DNA of 64,000 nt from Rhizobium herbae (GCF_019511375.1 NZ_JAEUAO010000003.1:310001-374000); one strand, 5' to 3'; positions 9,020-18,324 are shown, counted from the first letter of the stretch. The notes: generated by a model from the letters alone, not told the origin. Program-made: numbers and translations.

Positions 9020-11305
9020 GTGACTCCGTCGATCGCCATGCCCTCGATCCGGCACGTCGCCCTGATCGGCAACTTTCCCCCACGCCGATGCGGGATCGCA
9101 ACCTTTAGCGCCGATCTGAAATCGGCACTGACGGGAGCAAAACCATCGCTCCGGCTCAGTTTGATAGCGATGAACGATCCTGGTCAGCAGCATGCCTACC
9201 CACCCACGGTCGGCTACGAGATAAGCCAGAACCAGCCGGAAAGCTATCTCGCCGCGGCCGAGCATATCAACGCCCTCAACCCCGACATTGTCTCGATCCA
9301 GCATGAATACGGGATATTCGGTGGCGCAGCGGGCGAGTACCTGCTGAAGCTGGTCGAGCCCATGCGTGCGCCGGTGGTCACCACGTTGCATACCGTGGTG
9401 AGTTCACCGACCGAGGAGCAGCGACGGGTGATGCAAGCGCTCGCCCATCATTCTTCACGGCTTGTCGTCATGACGGCAATGGGCCAGGAGATACTGATCA
9501 GGAGCTGGGGCGTGCCGCGCCAAAAGATTGCCGTTATTCCACACGGCATTCCCGATCTGCCGTTCCTCGATCCGGCCATCCATAAGGACCGGTTTGGTCT
9601 GGAGGGATGCCAGGTCGTACTGACCTTCGGGCTTCTGTCGGAAAACAAGGGAATTGAAATCATGATCGAGGCGCTTCCGTCACTGGTCGCCGCCCATCCG
9701 GATCTGATTTATGTTGTCCTGGGGGCTACCCACCCACACCTTCTCGCCTCGGAGGGGGAAGCTTACCGGGATAAACTCCGCGCCCGGGCCGAAGAGCTCG
9801 CCGTTGCCGGTCATTTGCGTTTCGTCAATGAATATGTCGACACCGCAACACTGCAGGCCTGGCTCTCTGCTGCCGATATTTATGTCACCCCCTACCTGAA
9901 TGAGACGCAGATCACGAGCGGTACGCTGTCTTACGCGGTTGGCATGGGCAAAGCCGTGGTTTCCACGCCCTATTGGCACGCTCGCGAACTGCTTGCGAAC
10001 GGAACGGGCGCGTTGGTGCCTTTCGCCAACCCCGGCGCCCTCGCGGAGACGATCGGGGATTTGTTGACAAACCACGGGAAACGCGACCGGTTGCGCAGCA
10101 AGGCCTATCGCGCCAGCCGACAAATGGTCTGGCCTGTGATCGGCCAGTCCTACCTGACCTTGTTTGGCGAGGCGAGAACGAGAAACCCGGTGCCTGGCCG
10201 GATCTTGAGCTTGCGCCCGACGGGCAGTGCCCCACCGGTCTCAACCCTCGCCGCCATAGACCGAATGACCGATGGCTGCGGCATGCTTCAGCATAGCCGG
10301 TGGAGCACTCCCGACCGGCGTCATGGTTATTGTCTCGATGACAACGCGCGCGCTCTTATGCTGGCGGTGGAACTTGGCGCGGAAGGCATTGAACCGGAGC
10401 GTGCCGGACGCATTGCCGGCGTCTGCGCTTCCTTCGTCGATTCCGCCTGGAATGAGGAAACATCGCGGTTCCGCAACTTCATGGACTATCGCCGCAACTG
10501 GCTGGAGGAGCAAGGCTCCGAAGACAGCCACGGCCGCGCCCTCTGGGCGCTCGGACGTGCCGCGGCAGCGACGAATGACGATGGAGTGAAACTCTGGGCC
10601 ACCGCACTCGCCGACAGGGTAATATCCGCAAGCGATCATCTGCAAAGTCCCAGGGCAATGGCATTTTCTGTGCTTGGCACCTGCCGCTACCTGAAAATTT
10701 ATCCAGGGCACCGTCCCGCCCGGCGACTTCTCGAGCGGTTTGCAACCACATTGCACCACCTGTTCCGACAGGGACGCCGAGAGCGATGGACCTGGTTCGA
10801 ACCAACGTTGGCTTATGACAACGCCCGTCTGCCCGAGGCGTTAATCCGGGCCGGCCACCTCCTCGGCCGGAATCCGATGACCTCGGACGGCCTTGCGGCC
10901 CTCCGCTGGCTGATCGCACAGCAAACAGCCGCCAGCGGGCAATTCCGGCCTGTCGGCACGGAAAGCTTCGGGAAAGCCTACAGTGCGCCACGCGCTTTCG
11001 ACCAGCAGCCAGTGGAGGCGTGGGCGACTATCGAAGCCTGTCTCGGCGCGCATGAAGCCAAAGCAAACCAGGACTGGATCGAGCATGCTGAAGCCGCCTT
11101 TGCCTGGTATCTGGGCGAGAATGACCTTGCCTCGCGCCTCGCTCTCGTCGGCGGCAGCTGCTATGACGGCCTTGAGGTCGACCGCGTCAACCTCAACCAA
11201 GGGGCGGAATCGATCCTGTCGTTCCAGTTCTCCGTCGCTGCCATGCGAAAATTGCAGCGCGCCACTCGCACGGTTTCCGCACCCGATCTCGCCAGGACCA
11301 GCTGA
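9020..11305 (+). CDS. GT4 glycosyltransferase fused to an alpha/alpha-toroid domain
   Basis: 761 residues from GTG 9020, chosen because GGAGGA lies 7 bases upstream; ATG 9038 is an alternative. Residues ~1-370 are a GT-B/GT4 glycosyltransferase: GNFPPRRCGIATFS opens the first Rossmann fold, FGLLSENKGIEIMIEAL and GTLSYAVGMGKAVVSTPYW mark the nucleotide-sugar fold. Residues ~400-750 resemble a six-hairpin toroid of glycoside-hydrolase type (DDNARALMLAVELGAEG, YDNARLPEALIRAGHLLGRN). The stop overlaps the start of the next gene (TGATG), a GH130-type protein. The pair may make or remodel a mannose-containing glycan; acceptor and donor are unknown. Confidence 0.8.
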   Translation: MTPSIAMPSIRHVALIGNFPPRRCGIATFSADLKSALTGAKPSLRLSLIAMNDPGQQHAYPPTVGYEISQNQPESYLAAAEHINALNPDIVSIQHEYGIFGGAAGEYLLKLVEPMRAPVVTTLHTVVSSPTEEQRRVMQALAHHSSRLVVMTAMGQEILIRSWGVPRQKIAVIPHGIPDLPFLDPAIHKDRFGLEGCQVVLTFGLLSENKGIEIMIEALPSLVAAHPDLIYVVLGATHPHLLASEGEAYRDKLRARAEELAVAGHLRFVNEYVDTATLQAWLSAADIYVTPYLNETQITSGTLSYAVGMGKAVVSTPYWHARELLANGTGALVPFANPGALAETIGDLLTNHGKRDRLRSKAYRASRQMVWPVIGQSYLTLFGEARTRNPVPGRILSLRPTGSAPPVSTLAAIDRMTDGCGMLQHSRWSTPDRRHGYCLDDNARALMLAVELGAEGIEPERAGRIAGVCASFVDSAWNEETSRFRNFMDYRRNWLEEQGSEDSHGRALWALGRAAAATNDDGVKLWATALADRVISASDHLQSPRAMAFSVLGTCRYLKIYPGHRPARRLLERFATTLHHLFRQGRRERWTWFEPTLAYDNARLPEALIRAGHLLGRNPMTSDGLAALRWLIAQQTAASGQFRPVGTESFGKAYSAPRAFDQQPVEAWATIEACLGAHEAKANQDWIEHAEAAFAWYLGENDLASRLALVGGSCYDGLEVDRVNLNQGAESILSFQFSVAAMRKLQRATRTVSAPDLARTS

Positions 11306-12573
11306 TGTCACTCGTCAAGCCCCATCCGCTTCGCATCCGGCCGAATCCTGCACGCGTGGTCATACGGGATTTCCAGGTAGCGGAGCCCCGCTCGCCCAAC
11401 GCAAAGTCCAGGGTTCGACGGATAGTCGAACAGGTGCAATCCATGGACAATCGCACGGTGCAGGCGGAACTTTCACTGGTGCTTGCTGATTTCGAAAACC
11501 GCCACCGCGAGGTGCGCCTGGTCTTCGAACAACGCTACGAAAGTATAGCGCGAGAGTTGGATCTTCCTGGTCCCTTACGGGAGGCCGAGCGAGCCTTGAT
11601 TGGCGCGTATTTCTGCAACGAATACTCTTTCGAGTCAGCGGCGGTGTTGAACCCAAGCGTCATACCGCATCCCGACCAGTGCGGCCTGAATGAGGGAGAG
11701 CTGCGGTTTCTTATGTCGCTGCGGACAGTCGGCGAAGGCCACATCTCCTCCATCACGTTCAGGGAAGGCATATTGACAGCCGAAGGAGACATCAGCCTCT
11801 CCGAGGGCAGCCATTTTGCGGTTACCGCCCATCCTGAGACGACGCCTGATGGCACTGTATGCCTGACCCGTCATCCGACCTCGGCAATGCATGAAACAGT
11901 GCTGTTTCCAGTGACTGCGGCACAACGCAACGGGCTCGAAGATCTGCGGCTGGTGCGCTTTGAAGAAGACGGCGAGCCGCCGGTCTATTATGGCACCTAC
12001 ACCGCTTTCAGCGGCACGGCCATTGCCTCCGAGCTGCTGGTCACCCGCGATTTCCAACGCTTCGAAATGCACCCGATTTCAGGACCTGCCGCAGGCGGCA
12101 AGGGCATGGCGCTCTTTCCGCGGCGCATCGATGGCGCGTACGCGATGATCGGACGCCAGGACCACGAAAATCTCTATCTGCTGCGTTCGGATAATCTTTT
12201 GCACTGGGAAGACGGCACGCATCTAGCGGGCCCCGTGTATCCCTGGGAATTAGTCCAGATCGGCAACTGTGGCGCTGCGATCGAAACCGAGCAGGGGTGG
12301 TTGGTATTGACGCACGGCGTCGGGGCGATGCGAAAATACGCGCTCGGTGCAATGCTTCTCGACAAAAGCGATCCGGCCCGAGTGCTCGGACGCTCTCGGG
12401 TGCCGCTTCTGTCCCCGCCGGACGCCGAGCGGGAAGGCTATGTTCCCAATGTAGTCTACAGCTGCGGCGCACTTGTCCATTCGGGCCTGCTGTTTCTGCC
12501 GTACGGCGTCGCGGATAGCACAGTGGCGTTCGCTACAGTGAACCTCGACGAGTTGTTGGACTCGTTTGACTAG
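11305..12573 (+). CDS. GH130-family glycoside phosphorylase or hydrolase
   Basis: 422 residues, probably cytosolic, no signal peptide. The five-bladed beta-propeller pattern of GH130 is recognisable: an N-terminal helical part, then NEYSFESAAVLNPSV, ITFREGILTAEG, EDLRLVRFEEDGEPPVYYGTYTAF, KGMALFPRRIDGAYAMIGRQ and a C-terminal SCGALVHSGLLFLPYGVADS. GH130 enzymes phosphorolyse or hydrolyse beta-mannosides. Translational coupling to the upstream GT4 fusion argues that both act on the same glycan, perhaps making and salvaging a beta-mannan or compatible-solute polymer. Exact specificity cannot be read. Confidence 0.8.
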   Translation: MSLVKPHPLRIRPNPARVVIRDFQVAEPRSPNAKSRVRRIVEQVQSMDNRTVQAELSLVLADFENRHREVRLVFEQRYESIARELDLPGPLREAERALIGAYFCNEYSFESAAVLNPSVIPHPDQCGLNEGELRFLMSLRTVGEGHISSITFREGILTAEGDISLSEGSHFAVTAHPETTPDGTVCLTRHPTSAMHETVLFPVTAAQRNGLEDLRLVRFEEDGEPPVYYGTYTAFSGTAIASELLVTRDFQRFEMHPISGPAAGGKGMALFPRRIDGAYAMIGRQDHENLYLLRSDNLLHWEDGTHLAGPVYPWELVQIGNCGAAIETEQGWLVLTHGVGAMRKYALGAMLLDKSDPARVLGRSRVPLLSPPDAEREGYVPNVVYSCGALVHSGLLFLPYGVADSTVAFATVNLDELLDSFD

Positions 12574-12819
12574 GAGGGCGCCGATCTCGACCAGCGAGGT
12601 ACCCGGGGATAGAGCGCCGGAGCGCGATACCCGCAGGGCAATCAGTACACGGCGCGTGAGAGGAGAAAATCGACAGATGGAGCAGAGCCTCAGTATCCCG
12701 CAACTGGACGCTAGAAGATGGTCGGTTATCGCCGCGGGCCCATGCGCGAGAGAAACCCGCCCTTATTCTTTCCAACGGCGTTTGGTATGCAGCCGGGCTC
12801 GACTTGATCGGAGCGTCCG

Positions 12820-13566
12820 ATGTTCATGATTCCGCAATCCGAGGTGAAAAACAGGCTGCTCAGGAGGATGCGCCCCACGGCGTTCATGGTCTTGAGCCGC
12901 AAGATGGAACGGATCGACCTCGCCCTCAAGGATGTGCTGGTCGAAGCCAATCAAATGACGTCGCACGTCTGCTTCATCGAAAGCGGACTGGCGTCCGTCA
13001 TCGCTGAATCGTCCGACGCCGAGACCGTCGAGGTAGGTCATGTCGGCCGCGAAGGAATGACAGGCTACCATGTGCTGCTGATGACGGAGACGAGCATGCA
13101 TCGCACGTTCATGCAGACGGCCGGCAGCGGCATCAAAGTGCCTGTCCATGCTCTGCGCGCCGTGTTTGCCGAGCATCCGGCCGTCCGGGACATGCTCTTG
13201 CGCTATGTTCAATGCTGCGAGACGCAGCTTGCGCATTTGGCGCTGGCGAACGCCCGATACAGCATGCACGAACGGCTCGCCCGCTGGCTGTTGATGTGCC
13301 ACGATCGCCTCGATGGCGATGACCTGCCGCTAACCCACGAATTTCTCTCGCTGATGCTCGGCGTGCGGCGGTCAGGCGTGACGGACCAGCTTCATATACT
13401 TGAGGGCTTGCATGCCATCAGGGCGACACGGGGAAATATTCGCATTGTTAACCGGGCAAAACTCGAAGACATCGCCGGCGGTTCCTACGGTCTGCCAGAG
13501 GCGGAATATAGGCGCCTCATCGAAACCCCGGACGGCGCGGCAGAGACAAGCGGCCAGCTTGGCTGA
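12820..13566 (+). CDS. Crp/Fnr-family transcriptional regulator
   Basis: 248 residues: N-terminal cyclic-nucleotide-binding-type beta barrel (~20-140) and C-terminal winged helix (DLPLTHEFLSLMLGVRRSGVTDQL, the recognition helix). It lacks the N-terminal cysteine cluster of oxygen-sensing Fnr, and the barrel lacks a clear cAMP-binding Arg-Ser motif. It belongs to the large rhizobial group of Crp-like regulators with unknown ligands. It stands alone, 246 bases after the GH130 gene and before the Hint-domain gene. Targets unknown. Confidence 0.85.
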   Translation: MFMIPQSEVKNRLLRRMRPTAFMVLSRKMERIDLALKDVLVEANQMTSHVCFIESGLASVIAESSDAETVEVGHVGREGMTGYHVLLMTETSMHRTFMQTAGSGIKVPVHALRAVFAEHPAVRDMLLRYVQCCETQLAHLALANARYSMHERLARWLLMCHDRLDGDDLPLTHEFLSLMLGVRRSGVTDQLHILEGLHAIRATRGNIRIVNRAKLEDIAGGSYGLPEAEYRRLIETPDGAAETSGQLG

Positions 13567-13721
13567 TCGAATGCGTCCGCGTCAGTAGCTCTGGGACTGC
13601 TGCTGCCGAAATACCCTCTTTGAAGTACGGCTATCACCCGTTTAGGGCGATATTCAAGCAGCACGACTTGGCGCACAATCCAAGGATGTTAAAAGCGGCG
13701 CAACTCCGAAAGGGAGAGTTC

Positions 13722-14591
13722 ATGTCAGACAACGAACCGAATGTGCAGCCTAATCGCGCGCGGCGCCACTTCCTCGGACTCGCGACTGCGGCGACAGCAA
13801 AAATCGCTCTCGTCGCAGCGGCTTTGTCTCCTTCGACTGCACATGCCAAGGGAAAGGCGTGGTGGAAAACCGGCGGCGGTTCCCCTGGCCAGGGCCATGG
13901 GCCCTCCGGGGGGCATGGCCAGTCGGGAGGGCACGGCCAGTCCGGCGGCAGCCCGATGTGCTTTCTGCGAGGCACCTCCATCATGACCCCGACAGGCGAG
14001 GTCTTCATCGAGGATCTTCACATAGGCGATCGCGTCGAAACGGTGGGAGGCAAAGCCCGGGCGGTCAAATTTATCGGGCGCCACGCCTACCAGCGGAACG
14101 GTTCATCCTGGAACGATGCCGTCGTGCCGATCCGCATCTGCCGCCACGCCCTTGGCCACAGCACGCCTCGTCGGGATCTCTATCTCTCTCCCGGCCACGC
14201 GCTGTTGATGGATGGCGTACTGATAAGGGTGAAGGACCTGGTCAACGGGACTTCGATTGCACCTGCTCCGCACCGCGAGACAATCGAGTATTACCAGATC
14301 GTGCTCGACAGCCATGACGTGATCCTGGCCGAGGGCGTCTCGGCCGAGACGTTCCTTCTCACGGCCAACAACATCGAAGGCTTCGCGAACTTCGGTGAAT
14401 TCGCGCGCCTTTATCCCGGCGATCAACACCGTGCGATGGCGCCGTACGCACCCATTGTGGGCATGGATTCGGGTCGCGAGCACCTGAAGGCGCTTCTGCC
14501 CCGTGGGGTCCGCCGCGCTTTTCAGTTGCGTGAGCCGGTTCACGACATCTACGGGCGGATCGCCGCTCGCGCCATTGAACTGGTCGGTTAG
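13722..14591 (+). CDS. Tat-exported Hint (Hedgehog/intein) domain protein
   Basis: 289 residues from ATG 13722 (GGGAGAG upstream); upstream in-frame codons lack a binding site. A Tat-type signal (RARRHFLGL then a hydrophobic run ending STAHA) is followed by a Gly/His/Ser-rich spacer of short repeats (PSGGHGQ, SGGHGQ, residues ~52-76). From Cys80 a Hint domain follows: CFLRGTSIMTPTGEVFIEDL, VGGKARAVKFIG, DLYLSPGHALLMDG and RVKDLVNG. Hint domains cut or splice at the bond before the first Cys, so the N-terminal piece may be released or attached after export. Target unknown; the fold is more certain than the function. Confidence 0.75.
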   Translation: MSDNEPNVQPNRARRHFLGLATAATAKIALVAAALSPSTAHAKGKAWWKTGGGSPGQGHGPSGGHGQSGGHGQSGGSPMCFLRGTSIMTPTGEVFIEDLHIGDRVETVGGKARAVKFIGRHAYQRNGSSWNDAVVPIRICRHALGHSTPRRDLYLSPGHALLMDGVLIRVKDLVNGTSIAPAPHRETIEYYQIVLDSHDVILAEGVSAETFLLTANNIEGFANFGEFARLYPGDQHRAMAPYAPIVGMDSGREHLKALLPRGVRRAFQLREPVHDIYGRIAARAIELVG

Positions 14592-14665
14592 GACGAAGTT
14601 CGAAGGCGGCCGAGATCGCCAGAGCCAAAAAAGAGTTTTGGCGCGTTTGTTCCTTGCTGACGCTT

Positions 14666-14690
14666 GGAACAAAGGCGCCTATTTTATGTT
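14666..14690 (+). promoter_or_regulatory. EcfG (RpoE2)-like promoter
   Basis: GGAAC at 14666-14670, 18 bases, TT at 14689-14690 (TGTTTT at the -10). It sits 21 bases before the start codon at 14712, with the binding site AAAGGAG between. Spacing and position fit a general-stress promoter with a very short leader. Confidence 0.65.
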
Positions 14691-14711
14691 TTCCTTATAA
14701 AGGAGATCACC

Positions 14712-14996
14712 ATGGAAACGCCCCATTCGAAACGCCTTCCGATCGGCGATCCCGGCTACCGCACTGAGCTGCAAAAGGCCCTGAACTACTCGATCGTCGA
14801 CCTGATCGATGAATTCACCGCCGCTGGATGGGACAAGTGGGAAACGCTGAAGGCGCTGACCAAGGTCGTATGCGACCATGCCCTAGCCTATCAAGAGGAA
14901 CAACAACCCACATCCAGGAGACGGCAATCGGGCTCCGCCCAGCCACCGCCGACCCACGCAACTGGGGCTCGGCGGCAAGGTCACGGCATCCGATGA
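14712..14996 (+). CDS. Small hypothetical protein, stress-type
   Basis: 94 residues from ATG 14712, preceded by AAAGGAGATCACC, an excellent ribosome binding site. The first ~65 residues look like a helical soluble domain (YRTELQKALNYSIVDLID, WDKWETLKALTKVV); the rest is a polar, basic, probably disordered tail. The stop overlaps the start of the next small gene (ATGA), so they are co-translated. An EcfG-like promoter just upstream suggests general-stress induction. No known domain recognised. Confidence 0.65.
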   Translation: METPHSKRLPIGDPGYRTELQKALNYSIVDLIDEFTAAGWDKWETLKALTKVVCDHALAYQEEQQPTSRRRQSGSAQPPPTHATGARRQGHGIR

Positions 14997-15226
14997 CGCA
15001 CTACGCCTGGACGCTCCGGGCGCGTGGCCGGCAGGACATTCAGAGGGTGACGACGCTGGCGGAGTTGCAGGAAACTCTGAGGACAGTGGGCCTACCGGGT
15101 GTCGCTCCCACCGATTGGATCGTCGCCAACATATGGCGCGACACTATCCCAGCGCACGGACAATACACCCATGACGAAGGCGGCAAGCATGAATGGTCGT
15201 TGATCTGGACCAAGGTAGACTGGTAG
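14993..15226 (+). CDS. Small protein, paralogue of the gene at 47091-47330
   Basis: 77 residues from ATG 14993, overlapping the preceding stop by four bases. It is clearly homologous to the 79-residue product at 47091-47330: both begin MT-x-YAWT, share VTTLAEL near residue 20, and end with YTH-x-EGG-x-x-EWSLIWTK. No catalytic motif or signal peptide is visible. The conserved Trp/His-rich C-terminus suggests a compact fold or ligand site. Function unknown. Confidence 0.65.
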   Translation: MTHYAWTLRARGRQDIQRVTTLAELQETLRTVGLPGVAPTDWIVANIWRDTIPAHGQYTHDEGGKHEWSLIWTKVDW

Positions 15227-15232
15227 GGGCCG

Positions 15233-15261
15233 ATTGCGGGCCAGGAAACCGGGCCCGCAAT
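15233..15261. terminator. Hairpin between convergent genes, likely terminator
   Basis: Perfect 10-bp stem (ATTGCGGGCC with its complement at 15252-15261) between a plus-strand gene ending at 15226 and a minus-strand gene ending at 15273. No strong T tract follows on either strand. Confidence 0.5.
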
Positions 15262-15272
15262 AACATCTCACC

Positions 15273-15560
15273 TCACTGGATGATTTCGACCACCGTGCGG
15301 GTCTTCGGATTGACCAGCACGCGTTTGTCGTTGACGATCACATACCCATAGTCGGGCTGATCCGGGATCGTGTGGATCTCGACCGTCTCGGGAAGCGCCG
15401 TGCCGACGGCAAGATCGCCTTCGAACGTGGCCGATGGTGTCTTTTGCTCAAGAACGTATGTCCGTACCTCTCCGGGAACGGTAACCGTCGTTGTCTGTGC
15501 ATTGGCGGCGCCGCCGAGCGCGAGGAACAGCGATACGGCGGACATGATCAGTTTCTTCAT
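15273..15560 (-). CDS. DUF1236-family exported protein
   Basis: 95 residues from ATG 15560, preceded by GGAGGAAGTT. A Sec signal peptide (KKLIMSAVSLFLALGGAANA) is followed by a short beta-rich domain with the DUF1236 signature: VPGEVRTYVLEQ, VGTALPETVEIHTIPD, YGYVIVNDKRVLVNPKTRTVVEII. These small periplasmic proteins are common in Rhizobiales and of unknown function. An EcfG-type promoter lies just upstream, so general-stress expression is expected. Confidence 0.85.
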   Translation of the reverse strand: MKKLIMSAVSLFLALGGAANAQTTTVTVPGEVRTYVLEQKTPSATFEGDLAVGTALPETVEIHTIPDQPDYGYVIVNDKRVLVNPKTRTVVEIIQ

Positions 15561-15590
15561 AACTTCCTCCTTGGTTGTCAATGCCGATAC

Positions 15591-15616
15591 AACGACGCGG
15601 GCAAGGACATGGTTCC
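15591..15616 (-). promoter_or_regulatory. EcfG (RpoE2)-type promoter of the DUF1236 gene
   Basis: On the minus strand GGAAC (complement of 15612-15616), 17 bases, CGTT (complement of 15591-15594). This is the best match in the window to the general-stress consensus, with both -35 and -10 intact, 30 bases from the start codon. Confidence 0.75.
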
Positions 15617-16075
15617 GGGGAGTCTCGCGTGGCGCCTCACAAACGGGCCCGCGGTCGGAGACAGCGGGCCCAAAGGCTTACGTCATGAAATTCCTGGATC
15701 ACAATGATCAACAACAACCTCAAAAATTCGCATTGGTTCCGAGGCCAACGAATCACAATCGATGAAAAAGGAAACATCGCTGTTACCCCGAGCATCCCGA
15801 CGTCCCCAGCAATTGCGTGTGTGTGTCTCGGAGGCTTGCTTTCGTGAGTGGCGCGACCGAAAGGATGATCAATATACCCGCCAAGGACCCGTGGCAGTTG
15901 AGCCGCCACCCAGCCATGTGCGGCGGCCCTGCCTCGCATGCCCAGTCTCGCAATCTATGGTGGACCGCAGAGTGCGCACTTTGCCGATCGCGTAACTGTC
16001 TGGCCCGAGGATCCACCGGGGACCACTCGAGCGTTCGGTCAATCGTGTCTGGTCAAGACTTGTGGCTGCAGTTCT
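15617..16075. other. Intergenic stretch with one GC hairpin
   Basis: No supported gene. A perfect 8-bp hairpin (GGGCCCGC at 15645-15652 with GCGGGCCC at 15664-15671) is the only structure noticed. Confidence 0.4.
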
Positions 16076-16303
16076 CTATCGGGATGATCCACCAACGGGA
16101 AATGCGTCAGTGCCACCCCGCATACCTGGGTCGCGTCCTCTCACATGGATCCGAATGGCCTCGCGCGCTTCGGCAGCCGACGAAAAGCGTTCGCCATCAA
16201 GCTCCATGACATCGTATTTCACCGCCATGAAGGAAAGGCAGCCGTCACGCGGCATGAGAACGCCAACCGGAATACCCTGGTACTCGACAACCTGCTTCAT
16301 CAT
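16076..16303 (-). CDS. Small hypothetical protein
   Basis: 75 residues, MKQVVEYQGIPVGVLMPRDG at the start, then a beta-strand pattern (LSFMAVKYDVMELDGERF) and a helix SSAAEAREAIRIHVRG. It reads like a compact beta-beta-alpha protein with sensible codon use, and rhizobial genomes carry short proteins of this look. Two start codons (16303, 16300) are possible. No domain assigned; function unknown. Confidence 0.45.
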   Translation of the reverse strand: MMKQVVEYQGIPVGVLMPRDGCLSFMAVKYDVMELDGERFSSAAEAREAIRIHVRGRDPGMRGGTDAFPVGGSSR

Positions 16304-16986
16304 TGAATTCTCCGTTCAAGACGCGACACAATTGGCACGGATAAGGGACGCGGCTTGCGTCTGATTAAAATGTAGAGACAAGTTATTTGAGATCTGATCT
16401 GACCAACGAGCCTTGAAAGTACAGTATAAGCCTAGCTTGTCAATCCAAAACAAACGACAATAGACTTAAAAGAAAAGTAATATTATTGCACCGCCGAGCA
16501 TGTAAAGTAAGACTTATTGTGCAGAGCAATATCTCCCAAACGGAGATAAAACCTGCGTTGGATGCCGCGAAGTTGCTTCCCACTGGCGTCTGGGCCCACA
16601 ACAACTGTACGACATCGCACAGAGTGCCCTGCCTTCACGCTCCGCGCTTGAGGTCGCCTCAATGTAGTGATCATGCATGCACCAGCGCACAGCCTCCGGC
16701 GACGATCGCCTCGCTGCCAGGTGCGAGAAGATTGGCCCGTCTTGTGACGTCGACAAACGTCACGCCGGCGGTGTCTACATCAGTCTCGCCCGCGAGTGCT
16801 GCCCTGCAGATTGCGTGCGTTGGATCTCGCTTCGATGGCGGCCGCTCGTACAGCCAGGCATAGGCCACGCCATGGCCTCAGCCGAAATCCGAATCGTGCA
16901 AGGAGTGTGACGGGAGTCGAAAGCAATCGTGCTTGTTCTCCTCCATTCACGCGACATTCAATTTACGTCATGCGTCGGACAACGAG
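16304..16986. other. Long intergenic region, locally AT-rich
   Basis: 683 bases without a convincing gene. The part 16370-16500 is clearly richer in A and T than its surroundings. A 65-codon minus-strand frame at 16671-16868 is open but has no good ribosome binding site. No hairpin terminator or promoter stands out. Confidence 0.4.
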
Positions 16987-18324
16987 CTATCGGATCACCA
17001 AAAAGAGCTTCAACCCACCGCGAAACAGATCGAGAGCGATCGTACCGCTGGCGTCGTTCAACGCCGCTGCGAGTTCCGCCACGGTCGAGACGGGGCGCCG
17101 ATTGACGGCGACGATCACGTCGCCCGCTCGCAAGCCCGATCGTGCAGCGGCACTTCCATCCTCAACACCGGAGACGACCACGTTGCCGGCCGCATCCTCG
17201 AACTGAGCGCCCTCAAGGCGGGTGGATAGGGCGCTGGGCTCGGCAAGTGCTTGATCCGGCTCTATGCGAACTGTCACCGTTTTGGGCACCCCATCGCGCA
17301 GGTATTCGATCTTGACGTCAGCTCCGACCTGCGCCAGCCCGACACGGTTTCGCAGATCTGCCGAGCCGGTGATTTTACGATCGTTGACGGCAATGATGAC
17401 ATCGCCAGCTTGAAGTCCCGCGTGGGCCGCCGGCGAATTGCGCTCAACCCTGCCGACGACGGCGCCGTAACTTTGCTCGATGCCGAGCGCTTCGGCCAGG
17501 TCGGGTGTCAAGTCCTGGATGGAGATGCCGATGCGGCCGCGCCGGACTTCTCCATGCTCGATCAGTTGCTCCATCACCCTCGACGCCATTGCGATTGGAA
17601 CCGCAAAGCCGATACCGACATTGCCTCCGGCCGGCGCGATGATGGCAGTGTTGATGCCAACCAGCAGCCCGTCCGCGGTGACCAGTGCGCCTCCCGAATT
17701 GCCCGGATTGATCGACGCATCCGTCTGGATGAAATCCTCGTAGCCCTCGACATTGATGCCGCCACGTCCCAGGGCGCTGACTATGCCGGAGGTGACGGTC
17801 TGGCCAAGCCCGAACGGGTTGCCGATCGCGACAACGGAGTCGCCGACCCGAAGGGCACCGGAATCGCCAAACGGCAGCGCCGTCAGTTTGTCCGCGTCGA
17901 TCTTCAGCAATGCTATATCGGTGGCCTTATCGCTGCCCACCAGCTTGGCGATAAAGCGGCGACGGTCCTTCAAGGTTACCGCAATCTCACCTGCGTTTTC
18001 GACAACGTGGTGATTGGTGAGGATATGGCCCTTGTCGGCGTCAACGATGACGCCAGAGCCCGCGCTCAGCCGCTGCTGCCGCTGTTCCGGCAGGTTGAAA
18101 TAGCGGCGGAAAAAGGGATCGTTGTAAAGAGGATTGGTTTCAGCGGCGCTACGCGACCTCACGGCGATGTTGACGACCGCCGGCGTGATCCCCTCCAGAA
18201 CATCGGCGAGCGGCCGTTGAGTAGCTGCAGAGACGGCGACCTGCGGCTGCACCGCCGTGGCAGGAACCAGCATGAGGACAAGTGCGGCGAATAGGCGAAC
18301 ATATCTCGACGAACACGTGGTCAT
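16987..18324 (-). CDS. DegP/DegQ (HtrA)-type periplasmic serine protease
   Basis: 445 residues from ATG 18324. A signal peptide (RLFAALVLMLVPATAVQP) leads to a trypsin-like domain with the catalytic triad: NHHVV (His), DIALLKID (Asp) and NPGNSGGAL (Ser). Two PDZ domains follow (GLQAGDVIIAVNDRKI and GLRAGDVIVAVNRRPV). This is the usual layout of Do-family proteases that degrade or chaperone misfolded envelope proteins. The nearest purine-rich binding site (GGAGGAAG) is about 16 bases from the ATG, rather far, so initiation may be weak or start differently. It borders the groESL operon within a heat-shock island. Confidence 0.93.
   Translation of the reverse strand: MTTCSSRYVRLFAALVLMLVPATAVQPQVAVSAATQRPLADVLEGITPAVVNIAVRSRSAAETNPLYNDPFFRRYFNLPEQRQQRLSAGSGVIVDADKGHILTNHHVVENAGEIAVTLKDRRRFIAKLVGSDKATDIALLKIDADKLTALPFGDSGALRVGDSVVAIGNPFGLGQTVTSGIVSALGRGGINVEGYEDFIQTDASINPGNSGGALVTADGLLVGINTAIIAPAGGNVGIGFAVPIAMASRVMEQLIEHGEVRRGRIGISIQDLTPDLAEALGIEQSYGAVVGRVERNSPAAHAGLQAGDVIIAVNDRKITGSADLRNRVGLAQVGADVKIEYLRDGVPKTVTVRIEPDQALAEPSALSTRLEGAQFEDAAGNVVVSGVEDGSAAARSGLRAGDVIVAVNRRPVSTVAELAAALNDASGTIALDLFRGGLKLFLVIR

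Noticed and set aside
16671-16868. 65-codon minus-strand frame in the large gap
   Set aside because: No good RBS, no domain, isolated.
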